Source: Weissella confusa
GTDB lineage: Bacteria; Bacillota; Bacilli; Lactobacillales; Lactobacillaceae
Assembly: GCA_016466735.1 (NCBI GenBank)
Contig: JAAOED010000008.1
Location: forward strand, 1 to 64,000
Reading direction: 5' to 3'
Length of the DNA stretch: 64,000 nucleotides
Below, piece after piece: positions 9,464-19,305 of the stretch; positions within the stretch are counted from its first letter, which is position 1, and every line of letters starts with the position of its first letter. A model generated the notes under the pieces. The model was not told where the DNA came from. It ran no database searches and saw nothing but the letters and a program-made list of their open reading frames with translations. The position numbers and the translations under genes were made by a program.

Positions 9464-12400
9464 TTGATTGATGTCAATAAGTTTGAAAGCATGCAAATCG
9501 GACTGGCTAGCCCAGACAAGATTCGCAGCTGGTCTTATGGTGAAGTTAAGAAGCCTGAGACAATCAACTATCGTACGCTCAAGCCTGAAAAGGATGGACT
9601 TTTCGACGAGCGTATCTTTGGACCTACCAAGGATTACGAATGTGCGTGCGGAAAGTACAAGCGTATTCGTTACAAGGGAATCGTTTGTGATCGTTGCGGC
9701 GTTGAAGTAACGTCTTCAAAGGTCCGCCGTGAGCGCATGGGTCACATCGAGTTGGCCGCTCCTGTATCACACATCTGGTACTTCAAGGGAATCCCTTCAC
9801 GTATGGGATTGGTCTTGGACATGTCACCACGTTCATTGGAAGAGATTATTTACTTCGCTTCTTACGTGGTTACAAAGGCCGGTGATACACCTTTGACTGA
9901 AAAGCAATTGTTGTCAGAACGCGAGTACCGCGAGTTGAAGGCAGAATATGGTAGCGCATTTGAAGCTGGCATGGGTGCTGAAGCTGTACAAACGTTGTTG
10001 TCAAACGTTGACTTGGAAGCCGAAGTTGAGACGTTGAAGGCAGAATTGCGTGAGGCCACTGGTCAAAAGCGTGTTCGCGCCGTTCGTCGTTTGGACATTA
10101 TCGAAGCTTTCGTTAAGTCAGGTAACAAGCCAGAGTGGATGGTAATGGATGTTATTCCAGTTATACCACCTGACTTGCGTCCAATGGTGCAATTGGAAGG
10201 TGGACGTTTTGCAACGTCTGACTTGAACGACTTGTACCGTCGTGTTATCAACCGTAACAACCGTTTGAAGCGTTTGTTGGAGTTGAACGCACCTGGAATC
10301 ATCGTGCAAAACGAAAAGCGTATGTTGCAAGAAGCCGTCGACGCGTTGGTTGACAACGGTCGTCGTGGACGTCCTGTAACTGGTCCTGGTAACCGTCCAT
10401 TGAAGTCATTGTCACACATGCTTAAGGGTAAGCAAGGACGTTTCCGTCAAAACTTGCTTGGTAAGCGTGTTGACTACTCAGGACGTTCAGTTATCGACGT
10501 TGGTCCTTTCTTGAAGATGAACCAAATGGGATTGCCACGTCCAATGGCTATGGAATTGTTCCGCCCATTCATCATGAAGGAATTGGTTGCGCGTGACTTG
10601 GTTGGAAACATCCGTGCCGCAAAGCGTATGATCGACCGTCGTGATGACGCTGTTATGGACGTCTTGGATGACGTTATCAAGGAGCACCCAGTTCTTTTGA
10701 ACCGTGCACCAACGCTTCACCGTTTGGGTATTCAAGCGTTCGAACCTGTCCTAGTGCCAGGTAAGGCTATGCGTTTGCACCCATTGGTTACTGAAGCTTA
10801 TAACGCCGACTTTGACGGTGACCAAATGGCCATCCACGTTCCTTTGTCAGATGAAGCTCAAGCAGAAGCTCGTTTGTTGATGCTTGCCGCTGGACACATC
10901 TTGGCACCTAAGGATGGTAAGCCTATCGTGGCCCCATCACAGGACATGGTTATCGGTAACTACTACTTGACGACTGAAGAAGAGGGTCGTGAAGGTGAAG
11001 GTATGGTCTTCAAGGATATCAACGAAGCTCGTACTGCATTCCAAAACAAGTATGTGCACTTGCACACTCGTATTGGAGTTCAAACGTCTTCATTCCCTGC
11101 AGAAAAGCCATTCACTGACGAGCAACGTTCACGTATCATGACGACGACTGTTGGTAAGTTGTTCTTTAACGACATCTTGCCAGTCGACTTCCCATACTTG
11201 AACGAGCCAACTGAGGCTAACTTGCACGCCATTGACGACCGCTTCTTCTTGGAGCCAGGAACTGACATCAAGGCACACTTTGCCGAGACGCCAATCTTGC
11301 CTCCATTCAAGAAGGGATTCTTGTCAGACATCGTTGCCGAAGTCTACAAGATCTACAAGGTTACTGAAACGTCATTGCTATTGGACCGTATGAAGGACTT
11401 GGGTTACGATGAGTCAACTAAGTCTGGTTTGACGGTTGGTGTGGCCGACGTTACTGACTTGAAGGAAAAGCCAGGAATCATCGAAGAAGCTCACAATCAA
11501 GTCGCTACTGTTTCTAAGCAATTCCGTCGTGGATTGATTACTGACGATGAGCGTTATGAGCGTGTTATTGCTATCTGGAACCAAGCGAAGGATGACATTA
11601 CTGCTAAGCTTATTGAGCACTTCGAGCCTGATAACAACATCTTCATGATGTCAGATTCAGGAGCTCGTGGTAACATTTCTAACTTTACGCAATTGGCCGG
11701 TATGCGTGGTTTGATGGCTGCGCCTAACGGACGTATCATGGAGTTGCCTATCATTGCCAACTTCCGTGAGGGATTGTCAGTTTTGGAAATGTTCTTCTCA
11801 ACTCACGGTGCTCGTAAGGGTATGACTGATACGGCCTTGAAGACGGCCGACTCAGGTTACATGACTCGTCGTTTGGTTGACGTTGCGCAAGACGTTATCA
11901 TTCGTGAGATCGACTGTGGTACTGATCGTGGTTTGGATGTTTCTGCAATCATGAACGGTAACGAAGTCATCGAGTCATTGTACGAGCGTATTTTGGGACG
12001 TTACGCACAAAAGGCTGTTATCGACCCTAAGACTGGTGAAGTCATCGTTGCTCACAACCAAATGATCGACGAAGACAAGGCTAAGGCCATTGTCAACGCC
12101 GGCGTAACGACTGTTAACATTCGTTCAGCCTTTACTTGCAACACGGAACACGGTGTCTGCGTATACGACTACGGTCGTAACATGGCTACTGGTGACGTTG
12201 TTGAAGTTGGTGAAGCTGTTGGTACTGTTGCCGCACAATCAATCGGTGAGCCTGGTACGCAATTGACTATGCGTACTTTCCACACTGGTGGTGTTGCCGG
12301 AAACGATATCACGCAAGGACTTCCTCGTGTGCAAGAAATCTTTGAAGCACGTAACCCTAAGGGTCGTGCTATGATTACTGAAGTTACTGGTGAGGTTACT

Positions 12401-13120
12401 TCTATTGAAGAAAACCCAGCAGAACGTACTAAGGAAGTTACTGTTCAAGGTGAGACGGATACGCGTACTTACACGTTGCCAATGACTGCACGCATGCGTG
12501 TGGCCGAAGGTGATCAAATCCACCGTGGTGAGACGTTGAACGAAGGTTCAGCTGACCCTAAGGAAATTATCCAAGTACGTGACACGTTGGCTACGGAAAA
12601 CTACATTGTGCGTGAAGTGCAAAAGGTTTACCGTATGCAAGGTGTTGAGATCTCTGACAAGCACATCGAAGTTATGGCTCGCCAAATGCTTCGTAAGGTG
12701 CGTGTCATGGATCCGGGTGAGACGGACTTGTTGCCAGGTACGTTGATGGATATCGCGCAATTCCGTGATGCTAACGAAGAGACGTTGTTGAAGGGTGGCT
12801 TGCCAGCCACAGCACGTCCAGTTTTGCTTGGTATTACCAAGGCATCATTGGAGACGAACTCATTCTTGTCAGCCGCATCATTCCAAGAGACGACTCGTGT
12901 CTTGACTGACGCTGCTATCCGTGGAAAGAACGATCCATTGGTTGGTTTGAAGGAGAACGTTATCATCGGTAAGTTGATCCCAGCTGGTACTGGTATGAAG
13001 CAATACCAAGCTGTTGAAGACAAGGTCGTAGCAGATCCTGTTGTTGTATCAACTGAAGAGGGTACGAAGATTCCTTCAATCGCTGATATTGAAAACTCAA
13101 TGAACTTGCACAACGACTAA
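9464..13120 (+). CDS. rpoC: DNA-directed RNA polymerase subunit beta prime
   Basis: The 1218-aa catalytic subunit. A TTG start is preceded by GAAAGGGG. The N-terminal zinc site has Cys60, Cys62, Cys75 and Cys78. The active-site NADFDGDQ motif spans residues 447-454, with the three magnesium-binding aspartates at 449, 451 and 453. The rudder, bridge helix and trigger loop region (TAARKG-like [44 protein letters not shown]) are intact. A strong terminator follows. Co-transcribed with rpoB. Confidence 0.96.
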   Translation: MIDVNKFESMQIGLASPDKIRSWSYGEVKKPETINYRTLKPEKDGLFDERIFGPTKDYECACGKYKRIRYKGIVCDRCGVEVTSSKVRRERMGHIELAAPVSHIWYFKGIPSRMGLVLDMSPRSLEEIIYFASYVVTKAGDTPLTEKQLLSEREYRELKAEYGSAFEAGMGAEAVQTLLSNVDLEAEVETLKAELREATGQKRVRAVRRLDIIEAFVKSGNKPEWMVMDVIPVIPPDLRPMVQLEGGRFATSDLNDLYRRVINRNNRLKRLLELNAPGIIVQNEKRMLQEAVDALVDNGRRGRPVTGPGNRPLKSLSHMLKGKQGRFRQNLLGKRVDYSGRSVIDVGPFLKMNQMGLPRPMAMELFRPFIMKELVARDLVGNIRAAKRMIDRRDDAVMDVLDDVIKEHPVLLNRAPTLHRLGIQAFEPVLVPGKAMRLHPLVTEAYNADFDGDQMAIHVPLSDEAQAEARLLMLAAGHILAPKDGKPIVAPSQDMVIGNYYLTTEEEGREGEGMVFKDINEARTAFQNKYVHLHTRIGVQTSSFPAEKPFTDEQRSRIMTTTVGKLFFNDILPVDFPYLNEPTEANLHAIDDRFFLEPGTDIKAHFAETPILPPFKKGFLSDIVAEVYKIYKVTETSLLLDRMKDLGYDESTKSGLTVGVADVTDLKEKPGIIEEAHNQVATVSKQFRRGLITDDERYERVIAIWNQAKDDITAKLIEHFEPDNNIFMMSDSGARGNISNFTQLAGMRGLMAAPNGRIMELPIIANFREGLSVLEMFFSTHGARKGMTDTALKTADSGYMTRRLVDVAQDVIIREIDCGTDRGLDVSAIMNGNEVIESLYERILGRYAQKAVIDPKTGEVIVAHNQMIDEDKAKAIVNAGVTTVNIRSAFTCNTEHGVCVYDYGRNMATGDVVEVGEAVGTVAAQSIGEPGTQLTMRTFHTGGVAGNDITQGLPRVQEIFEARNPKGRAMITEVTGEVTSIEENPAERTKEVTVQGETDTRTYTLPMTARMRVAEGDQIHRGETLNEGSADPKEIIQVRDTLATENYIVREVQKVYRMQGVEISDKHIEVMARQMLRKVRVMDPGETDLLPGTLMDIAQFRDANEETLLKGGLPATARPVLLGITKASLETNSFLSAASFQETTRVLTDAAIRGKNDPLVGLKENVIIGKLIPAGTGMKQYQAVEDKVVADPVVVSTEEGTKIPSIADIENSMNLHND

Positions 13121-13148
13121 TCTCGGTTAATCGCTGTTAGTTCATAAC

Positions 13149-13194
13149 AAAAAGCACTTCAACTTAGATGTGAATCTAGTTGAAGTGCTTTTTT
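13149..13194 (+). terminator. rpoBC terminator
   Basis: AAAAAGCACTTCAACT pairs with AGTTGAAGTGCTTTTT over a loop; the T run completes a textbook intrinsic terminator. Confidence 0.9.
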
Positions 13195-13293
13195 GCGTAG
13201 CGAGAATTTGTTTAACATTTGCGAAAGGTGTATAGTGTATATTACGTTTAGTAAGTAAAGTAGTCTGCACAAGTCATTGGAGGACGATAAATT

Positions 13294-14493
13294 ATGGAAG
13301 ATTTTCGCTTTGTAAATAAGACGGATATTCGCTTTGGAAAGAACCACATCGATGCAGAATTGCACGATGCCGTGGCCCAATTTGGTCAAAACGTTTTGTT
13401 GACGTACGGTGGTGGTTCAATCAAGCGTTCTGGCTTGTATGAGCGTGTTATGAAGGCTTTGGAAGGTTTGAACGTCACTGAATTGGACGGTATCGAGCCT
13501 AACCCAAAGATTGATTCAGTTCGCGAGGGTCAACGTTTGGCTAAGGAGAACGACATCGACGTCATTTTGGCTGTTGGTGGTGGATCAGTTATCGATGCAT
13601 CTAAGGTGATTGCATCAGCAAAGTTTTATGATGGAGATGCCTGGGATTTGGTTGCTGACCACGGTGTAAAGTACCGTTCAAAGCTAGACCAATTGCCAGT
13701 TGTCGACATTTTGACGTTGGCTGCCACGGGAACTGAAATGAACCCTGGATCAGTTATCTCAAACCCAGAATTGAACGCTAAGATTGGTACGTATGGACCA
13801 AACACACCAGCTGTTTCATTCTTGGATCCACAATTGACGTACTCAGTTTCAAAGTGGCAAACGGCTGCCGGTTCAATCGACATTTTCTCACACTTGACTG
13901 AGCAATACTTTGACCGTGCCGAGAACACAGATATTTCTGACGGTATGATTGAAGGTATGATGCGTGCCGTTATCAAGTGGGCACCAGTTGCCTTGGCAAC
14001 GCCAGACAACTACGATGCTCGCGCCAACTTGATGTGGGCTTCAACGATGGCTTTGAATGGTTTGGTTCGTTCAGGAAACGTGAACGGCTGGACGGTTCAC
14101 CCAATCGAGCACGAGTTGTCAGCGTTCTACGACATCACTCACGGTGTTGGTTTGGGAATTTTGACGCCACGTTGGATGAAGCGTGCTTTGTCAGCATCCA
14201 CGGTTGCTAAGTTTGCTCGCTTTGGACGTAACGTTTGGGATATCCAAGACGCTGACGACCAAGTCGTTGCTGAAAAGGCTATCCAAGCTACTTACGACTG
14301 GGTAAAGTCATTGGATGTCCCAACGACTTTGCAAGGTGTTGATATCAACGATGACACGAACTTCCGCACAATGGCTGAATCAGCTGTTGAAATCGGTGGT
14401 TTGGATCACGAGGGTGGTTACGTGAACTTGACGGTTGATGATGTTGTGGCTTTGTACCAAGCATCAATGACGACTGAAGGTTTTGAAGATTAA
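13294..14493 (+). CDS. Iron-containing alcohol dehydrogenase, butanol dehydrogenase/YqhD-like
   Basis: A 399-aa cytosolic type III alcohol dehydrogenase that probably reduces aldehydes with NAD(P)H. The nucleotide-binding GGGS is at 95-98. The metal ligands align with YqhD as Asp196, His200, His269 and His283, with a constant offset of two. A promoter TTGTTT-17-TATAGT (13208-13236) and a GGAGG ribosome site precede it, and a terminator follows, so it is a single-gene unit. In a heterofermenter such an enzyme would help re-oxidise NAD(P)H or detoxify aldehydes; the exact substrate cannot be told from sequence. Confidence 0.88.
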   Translation: MEDFRFVNKTDIRFGKNHIDAELHDAVAQFGQNVLLTYGGGSIKRSGLYERVMKALEGLNVTELDGIEPNPKIDSVREGQRLAKENDIDVILAVGGGSVIDASKVIASAKFYDGDAWDLVADHGVKYRSKLDQLPVVDILTLAATGTEMNPGSVISNPELNAKIGTYGPNTPAVSFLDPQLTYSVSKWQTAAGSIDIFSHLTEQYFDRAENTDISDGMIEGMMRAVIKWAPVALATPDNYDARANLMWASTMALNGLVRSGNVNGWTVHPIEHELSAFYDITHGVGLGILTPRWMKRALSASTVAKFARFGRNVWDIQDADDQVVAEKAIQATYDWVKSLDVPTTLQGVDINDDTNFRTMAESAVEIGGLDHEGGYVNLTVDDVVALYQASMTTEGFED

Positions 14494-14503
14494 TTAACCT
14501 ACT

Positions 14504-14543
14504 AAAGGACAAGGTACATGTTTGTTGTGCTTTGTCCTTTTTT
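14504..14543 (+). terminator. Terminator of the alcohol dehydrogenase gene
   Basis: AAAGGACAA pairs with TTGTCCTTT, followed by T residues. Confidence 0.8.
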
Positions 14544-14551
14544 GTTTGGTG

Positions 14552-14802
14552 GTTAGTGTCCGTCCTGACGGCCGGAGTGGCCTGCCCCTTCTGTAGGCTC
14601 GCTAACCCAAGTGGACCATGACCTGCAGGGAGCGGAGTCCACGCCGTTGGCGCGTACGCCTTTACCTCCCGTGGCTCTAAGCGGGAAACCCGCTAAGAAC
14701 CCACACCTGCGGGTCAAGGTCCACTTGGGTCTATACGCTCGGCGGGGCAGGCCACGGCAGTCAAGAAATACTCTAATTGTTTGATTGTCATCCACCACAA
14801 GA
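14552..14802 (-). repeat. Structured intergenic repeat, full copy (copy 2)
   Basis: Reverse-complement copy of the element at 35678-35929, about 250 bp. Closing stem arms are 14578-14588 and 14744-14754 (TGGCCTGCCCC/GGGGCAGGCCA), an inner stem pairs ACCCAAGTGGACC with its complement, and small hairpins include CGCC-GTT-GGCG at 14642-14652. Compared with the 35-kb copy, paired positions change together. A 122-codon minus ORF crosses it but looks like a by-product of the repeat. Its right end abuts the dehydrogenase terminator. Confidence 0.8.
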
Positions 14803-14815
14803 AGCCCCCAGCCAC

Positions 14816-14832
14816 TCGACGCAACGCGTCGA
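14816..14832. repeat. Short palindrome shared with the 35-kb repeat locus
   Basis: TCGACGC-(3 nt)-GCGTCGA forms a perfect 7-bp stem. The same 17 bases (reverse complement) occur at 35392-35408, again next to a GGCTGGGGG word and a structured repeat copy. Confidence 0.75.
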
Positions 14833-14860
14833 CACAAACCACCAAACCTAAGCCAAAACA

Positions 14861-14895
14861 CTAAAAAACCACCCGGCAAGGAGTACCGAGTGGTG
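14861..14895 (-). terminator. Orphan minus-strand terminator-like hairpin
   Basis: Read on the minus strand, CACCACTCGG pairs with CCGGGTGGT and runs into six T. No minus-strand gene ends here. It may end a small transcript starting near 15000 or be a remnant of a lost gene. The rest of 14833-15034 holds the upstream region of the acetyltransferase gene; TATAAT at 15003-15008 is a likely -10 box. Confidence 0.5.
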
Positions 14896-15034
14896 AAAGA
14901 AGGTGCGGCGATGGGATTCACCGCAAATCATTTATTATGACTGATGTTATTATCGCAACCAGGTATGACGTTTTTGTTGACAATTGTTGCCCGAAAACGG
15001 CGTATAATGTTGCTTATTGAAGTGAGGTAGACCA

Positions 15035-15571
15035 ATGGCTAATATATCTTATCGACAAGCTACCATGGCTGACGCTGACGCGATTTGGCAAATTATATCA
15101 GATGCTAAGGCAGTCATGTCTATTGATCATAATCCACAGTGGGATAATGGCTATCCATCCCCAGAAATCATCAAAGCCGACATCGCCAAAGGGTACGCGT
15201 ACATTCTACAACTCGATGACGAAATCGTCGCCACGGCCACGCTTTGGCAAGAGAAAGACGTGAACTACCAGCGTCTCCAAGGTGGTCGTTGGCTGTATCC
15301 AACTAAGCGTAAGCCTTATGCAGTTATTCATCGCATGGCGGTGTCATTCCAACACCAAGGCTACCATTTGTCGACAGAGCTTTTTACGCATTTATTTGCG
15401 ACAGCCCGTGCAAATGGGTATGATTATATTCGGATTGATACGCATGATAAAAATAAAAAAATGCAAGCAATCATCACCCGTCGTGGGTTTACTTACAGAG
15501 GCCGGTTAGCCGGTAACCGACGAGCGTACGATATTGACTTGAGTAATGAGGAATCACATGAAGAAGATTGA
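15035..15571 (+). CDS. GNAT family N-acetyltransferase
   Basis: A 178-aa acetyl-CoA-dependent acetyltransferase. The fold is suggested by the N-terminal ISYRQATMADADAIWQII, the central strand VIHRMAVSFQHQGYHLSTELF (acetyl-CoA motif A, with a degenerate QxxGxx loop) and the C-terminal MQAIITRRGFTYRG. The substrate is unknown. Its 3' end overlaps the rRNA methyltransferase gene by 14 nt, so the two are co-expressed. AGTGAGGTAG provides the ribosome site. Confidence 0.82.
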   Translation: MANISYRQATMADADAIWQIISDAKAVMSIDHNPQWDNGYPSPEIIKADIAKGYAYILQLDDEIVATATLWQEKDVNYQRLQGGRWLYPTKRKPYAVIHRMAVSFQHQGYHLSTELFTHLFATARANGYDYIRIDTHDKNKKMQAIITRRGFTYRGRLAGNRRAYDIDLSNEESHEED

Positions 15572-16406
15572 AAAAGGGATTAAGTTCGTTAGCGAACACT
15601 TGGACATGTTCCGGTGTACTGTAGATGGCGAACCTTATGACCACGTTGAAGGTAATACGTTGGTATGTGCGCATAACCACCGTTTGGATATTAATAAGAA
15701 GGGTTCCCTTTATTTCTTGAACCACGCTGTTAATACGGAGTATGATGATGCTATGTTGGCGGCTCGTCGTCGTGTGTTGACGGCCGGTTTGTTCGATGGC
15801 ATCGTGGACGCGGTTGCGGCTCAATTGCCTGCTGACCCACAACGTATCATGGATGTTGGTACCGGTGAAGGGACGCCATTTGCCCGTTTGCTAGCCAAGC
15901 GTGGCAACATCGATACCGGTATTGGTTTCGATATTTCTAAGGCTGGGGTTAACTTAGCGACGCAATTGGACACGGATGCGTTCTTTGCAGTCGCTGACTT
16001 AGCAAATCTACCATTTAACGACAATAGCTTTGACAGCATCGTGGAGTTCTTCTCACCAAGTGCGTATGAAGAATTTAAGCGTGTCTTGGCACCTGAGGGA
16101 ACGTTGGTGAAGGTGGTCCCATCATCTGGTTATCTACACGAATTGCGTGAGATGTTATACCCAGTGGATTCACCAAACCACACATATAGTAACCAAAAAG
16201 TGGTCGATCGCTTTATGGAGAACTACCCAGATGCGACGCAAACAGAGATTTCATACCAATGGCAAATTCCAGCTGACTTGTATGTTGATCTGTTACACAT
16301 GACGCCATTGCACTGGGGCGCACGTCCAGAAGCCCAAGCGGCAGCGGAAGCTACGCCATTACCTGCTGTGACAGTCAACGTGGTTGTGCTAACTGTTAAG
16401 CCTTAA
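15558..16406 (+). CDS. rlmA: 23S rRNA (guanine-N1)-methyltransferase, RlmA/TlrB-like
   Basis: A 282-aa SAM-dependent methylase resembling RlmA, which modifies G745/G748 in 23S rRNA helix 35. The start at 15558 has TGAGGA 5-6 nt upstream; an earlier in-frame ATG (15546) precedes this site. An N-terminal zinc module is partly kept: Cys20, Cys37 and His41, but the second Cys of the first CxxC is replaced. The SAM motif DVGTGEG lies at 99-105. The C-terminal section TYSNQKVVDRFM to MTPLHWGA is typical of the family. Assignment as RlmA rather than another methylase is likely but not certain. Confidence 0.8.
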   Translation: MKKIEKGIKFVSEHLDMFRCTVDGEPYDHVEGNTLVCAHNHRLDINKKGSLYFLNHAVNTEYDDAMLAARRRVLTAGLFDGIVDAVAAQLPADPQRIMDVGTGEGTPFARLLAKRGNIDTGIGFDISKAGVNLATQLDTDAFFAVADLANLPFNDNSFDSIVEFFSPSAYEEFKRVLAPEGTLVKVVPSSGYLHELREMLYPVDSPNHTYSNQKVVDRFMENYPDATQTEISYQWQIPADLYVDLLHMTPLHWGARPEAQAAAEATPLPAVTVNVVVLTVKP

Positions 16407-16429
16407 TTCACAGCGTGTGGATAAAATAA

Positions 16430-16462
16430 GTGTTTTTCCACAATTTGGGTGTGGAAAAATCG
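16430..16462 (+). terminator. Hairpin after rlmA
   Basis: TTTTTCCACA and TGTGGAAAAA form a 10-bp palindrome around a 7-nt loop. The A/T flanks on both sides make it a possible bidirectional terminator; it could also act as an operator near the next promoter. Confidence 0.55.
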
Positions 16463-16541
16463 GTTAATGTTCGTTAAAATAGAAATATATTAGGGCTTTT
16501 AGTGTGCCCAAGCTACTTTATGAAAACGGAGAACGACGCAC

Positions 16542-16943
16542 ATGTTTCCAGATCGTCTGCGTGAGTTGCGCAAAGGCCGTAACATCACATTGGAAACCTT
16601 GGCTGAAGAGATGAATAAGCACCTTGAACCAGGGCAAAAACCAAATACAGCTGCGCAAATCGGAAACTGGGAGCGTGGCGACCGTTCGCCTTCGTACATT
16701 GAAGTTCGAAAGCTAGCGGATTTTTTCAATGTTTCAATGGATTTCTTGGTTGGTCGTGCCATGTCAGAAAAGACTGACCTGTCATTGCTGTTCTTGTCAG
16801 GTAAGGAAATCGACTTTAACGGTAAGCCACTGACTGACCAGCAACGTTTCGACATTTTCCAGTATGTTAACTCATACTTGAACCCGGTCTCATACACGCC
16901 GGAGGATGATGTACGTAGCAACCACCAAGAAAGCCTGTTCTAA
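16542..16943 (+). CDS. XRE-family helix-turn-helix transcriptional regulator
   Basis: A 133-aa cytoplasmic DNA-binding protein. Residues 1-70 form the helix-turn-helix domain (FPDRLRELRKGRNITLETLA, then IGNWERGDRSPSYIEVRKLADFFNVSMDFLVG), including the WERG-RSP recognition pattern of XRE proteins. The C-terminal half has no recognisable effector domain. It is followed after 12 nt by a methylase-like gene, so the two may form a unit. Target unknown. Confidence 0.85.
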   Translation: MFPDRLRELRKGRNITLETLAEEMNKHLEPGQKPNTAAQIGNWERGDRSPSYIEVRKLADFFNVSMDFLVGRAMSEKTDLSLLFLSGKEIDFNGKPLTDQQRFDIFQYVNSYLNPVSYTPEDDVRSNHQESLF

Positions 16944-16955
16944 CTAAAGGATATT

Positions 16956-17801
16956 ATGATGACAACAAACCAAGCAATTCGGTTTGGGTCTGGTCAACAG
17001 CTCACTGAGATGGATTATCTTGGTGAGCTGTTGCCATATCTAGACCGTTACCAAAACATCCCCACGATGGCTAACCTCATGCAACAAGCGATTGATACGC
17101 TCGAACAATTGAATGCGGGTTATTTGCCAGCTGCATTGCCAACAATGGAAGTGCCGGAGTCAGTGATTCCAGAACTGCAAAATTATGTTTTGGCCCAATA
17201 CCCAGACAACGCAGACGCCGGTAATGCCCTTTGGCTTGAGCTAACGGAACCGCTAGAAGAAATCGACTTCTTGCTTCGCCATTTACGTGATGCGTTAATC
17301 GAATACTTCAGCATGTACGGTTTTGTCTCAAGTGACTTTGTGCGTGACTTGTCAGCGTACACGGACGGCCAACCCGTATTGGAGTTGATGGCTGGACATG
17401 GGTATATCTCAGCCGGTTTGAAGGCGATTGCGCCGGAGCAAAAGATTATCGCAACGGACAATGAAGATTGGCGTACGCAACCGGATCCAACGTCAGCGAA
17501 GCCAGTGACGGATGTGGAAAATATGGACGCCATCGCAGCGCTGGATATGTACGGTGAGAATGTCTCAACGGTCATTATGAGTTGGGCGCCGGACACGACC
17601 GACGCGGACTGGCAGGTGTTGCAATACATCCGCGACAACCAATATCGCTTTGATTTTGATTTCATCGTGATTGGTGAAAAGGATGGGGCAACGGACTCGG
17701 ATGTCTTCTGGCATGAAGCCGAGTTAGAAGAAGTGCCCGCATTGAACGCGCACCATCAATCATTCGACTTGATTGACGAGCGTGTCTATTTAGTGAAGTA
17801 A
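16956..17801 (+). CDS. SAM-dependent methyltransferase-like protein
   Basis: A 281-aa protein. Residues 1-130 are a helical N-terminal part that I do not recognise. The C-terminal half has a Rossmann methylase pattern: motif I-like VLELMAGHGYISAGL (about 146-160), an acidic strand end IIATDNEDW, and later TVIMSWAPDTTDADW. Glycines of motif I are fewer than usual, so activity is unsure. AAAGGA precedes the double ATG (16956 or 16959). A terminator follows directly. Substrate unknown. Confidence 0.6.
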   Translation: MMTTNQAIRFGSGQQLTEMDYLGELLPYLDRYQNIPTMANLMQQAIDTLEQLNAGYLPAALPTMEVPESVIPELQNYVLAQYPDNADAGNALWLELTEPLEEIDFLLRHLRDALIEYFSMYGFVSSDFVRDLSAYTDGQPVLELMAGHGYISAGLKAIAPEQKIIATDNEDWRTQPDPTSAKPVTDVENMDAIAALDMYGENVSTVIMSWAPDTTDADWQVLQYIRDNQYRFDFDFIVIGEKDGATDSDVFWHEAELEEVPALNAHHQSFDLIDERVYLVK

Positions 17802-17805
17802 CCGT

Positions 17806-17832
17806 TAGCCCAGTTTTTCGACTGGGCTTTTT
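17806..17832 (+). terminator. Terminator after the methylase-like gene
   Basis: AGCCCAGT pairs with ACTGGGCT, with a T run behind. Confidence 0.88.
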
Positions 17833-17883
17833 AGGTGGTATAATAACTTTTTGTAAACGATTATTTGAGATGAGGTTACTGTT

Positions 17884-19146
17884 TTGGAAGAGAAAACTTA
17901 CAGCGAGCGCCACAAGATGGGGGTCTTGGCGCTATCTACCGTTATTTTGGGGATTGTTGTAGGGTTAAGTTCAGTGTTGCTCAGCTTGTTCTTGGAACTC
18001 GTTGAGCACTTCTTCTTGGGATTTGAAGAAAACACGCTGATGCCAGTTTCAACGCACATTGCTGGCGGACAACGCTTTTTATCAGTATTGATTGGTGGAA
18101 TTATTGCGGCGATTGTCTGGTTCATTGTGCAAACGAAGATGAAGCCAACGGTTGGTATCAACAAGGCCATGGATGGGGATGAGATGCCATTCTGGCCATC
18201 TGTTGTTCACGCCATCACGCAAGTCTTCTACGTGGCAACTGGTGGATCAGTTGGACGTGAATTGGCACCTCGTGAACTTGGTGCCTTGCTTGCGCAACGT
18301 TGGGAGAAGTTGCTCCGCCGTTGGCACATGGATTCACTAACGGCTGACGACCGTCGCTTGTTGATTGCAGCAGCTGCGGGTGCTGGTTTCGCTGGTATTT
18401 ATATCGCGCCAATCACCGGTATGTTGTTCGCCGTTGAAATCTTGCACAAGAACGTGTCAAAGCGTTCGGTGGCAGTCAGCTTGACGATGTCAACGATTGC
18501 CATGTGGGTGGGCATGTCAGTCCACGGCTTCCACCCATACTACTTTGTGCCGGATAAGCACTTCACGTTGGGGATGATTCCATTTGTGATTGTGGTTGGA
18601 CCATTGATGGGTGTGGCTGGTGCTTACTTCCGCAAGGCCTTCCAATGGGCTGGCGGTAAGGCCAAGGCCAAGCAAGTACAAGTTTTGTGGCAATTGCCAT
18701 TGGCTGCAGCCGTAACGGGTGTGGTTGCCATCTTCTTCCCACAAATTATGGGAAACGGACGTGGTTTGGCTGAGTTCGCGATTAACAGCACGAGCACGAA
18801 GGTAATTGGCGTCTTGTTGATTGGGATGTTGCTTAAGGCTGCCATTACGGTCTTCACACTGAAGGCCGGTGCCTACGGTGGTACGTTGGCACCATCAATT
18901 GGTATTGGTGGCTCATTCGGTGCCATCCTTGGCTTCGGCTACATCATGATGGTGCCTGGTGCATCAGTTGCCCAAGCCGCCGTTATCGGTGCCACGGCAT
19001 TACTAGCTGCATCACAACAAGCGCCATTGATGGCCTTGTTCATGATGTTCGAAGTAAGCCACTTGGACTACACCGCTTTGATGCCAATGGGCTTGGCAGT
19101 ATCACTCGCCATCCTAACGTCAAAGATGATTTTGGATAAGAAGTAA
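17884..19146 (+). CDS. ClC-family chloride channel/transporter
   Basis: A 420-aa integral membrane protein of the voltage-gated chloride channel superfamily, likely a chloride/proton antiporter in acid or osmotic balance. Three pore motifs are seen: GGSVGRELAPRE (equivalent of GSxGxEGP, retaining the gating Glu), GAGFAGIYIAPITGMLFAVEIL, and GAYGGTLAPSIGIGGSFGA (GxFxP equivalent). About ten membrane segments are evident. There is no C-terminal CBS domain. It starts with TTG after a GAGGT site. Function as channel or exchanger cannot be decided. Confidence 0.87.
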   Translation: MEEKTYSERHKMGVLALSTVILGIVVGLSSVLLSLFLELVEHFFLGFEENTLMPVSTHIAGGQRFLSVLIGGIIAAIVWFIVQTKMKPTVGINKAMDGDEMPFWPSVVHAITQVFYVATGGSVGRELAPRELGALLAQRWEKLLRRWHMDSLTADDRRLLIAAAAGAGFAGIYIAPITGMLFAVEILHKNVSKRSVAVSLTMSTIAMWVGMSVHGFHPYYFVPDKHFTLGMIPFVIVVGPLMGVAGAYFRKAFQWAGGKAKAKQVQVLWQLPLAAAVTGVVAIFFPQIMGNGRGLAEFAINSTSTKVIGVLLIGMLLKAAITVFTLKAGAYGGTLAPSIGIGGSFGAILGFGYIMMVPGASVAQAAVIGATALLAASQQAPLMALFMMFEVSHLDYTALMPMGLAVSLAILTSKMILDKK

Positions 19147-19194
19147 AAAATAACGTCGAATTCGGGAGTATATTTCTGAATTCGACGTTATTTT
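19147..19194. terminator. Bidirectional terminator-like palindrome after the ClC gene
   Basis: AAAATAACGTCGAATTC (19147-19163) pairs perfectly with GAATTCGACGTTATTTT (19178-19194). Its loop contains the first, degenerate unit of the 40-bp palindrome array. Confidence 0.8.
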
Positions 19195-19296
19195 GTTATT
19201 TTCGGAAGTATACTTCTTAATTTTGCGTATTTTGGTGATTTTTAGAAGTATACTTCCTAATTTGGATGATTTTTCTGATTTTAAGAAGTATACTTC
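19165..19296 (+). repeat. Array of four palindromes with exact 40-bp period
   Basis: The 12-bp palindrome GAAGTATACTTC occurs at 19205-19216, 19245-19256 and 19285-19296, with a degenerate unit GGAGTATATTTC at 19165-19176. Unit starts are exactly 40 bp apart, and flanks extend the symmetry (TTAGAAGTATACTTCTAA-like). The spacers are A/T rich and partly similar, so this is also an imperfect 40-bp tandem repeat. The last unit covers the -35 region of the following ATPase gene, suggesting an operator array. Confidence 0.85.
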
Positions 19297-19305
19297 TGAA
19301 AATGA

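Noticed and set aside
12628..13113. A 161-codon ORF antisense to rpoC
   Set aside because: It is a frame shadow caused by strong codon bias; similar antisense ORFs cover most highly expressed genes here.
13990..14210. An alternative-frame plus ORF inside the alcohol dehydrogenase gene
   Set aside because: Shadow ORF inside an intact, well-supported gene.
14553..14921. A 122-codon minus-strand ORF
   Set aside because: It runs through the structured repeat and the orphan terminator; composition is set by the palindromes and there is no ribosome site.
19165..19296. CRISPR-like array
   Set aside because: Four units only, 12-bp palindromes with short related A/T-rich spacers, and no cas genes; an operator array fits better.
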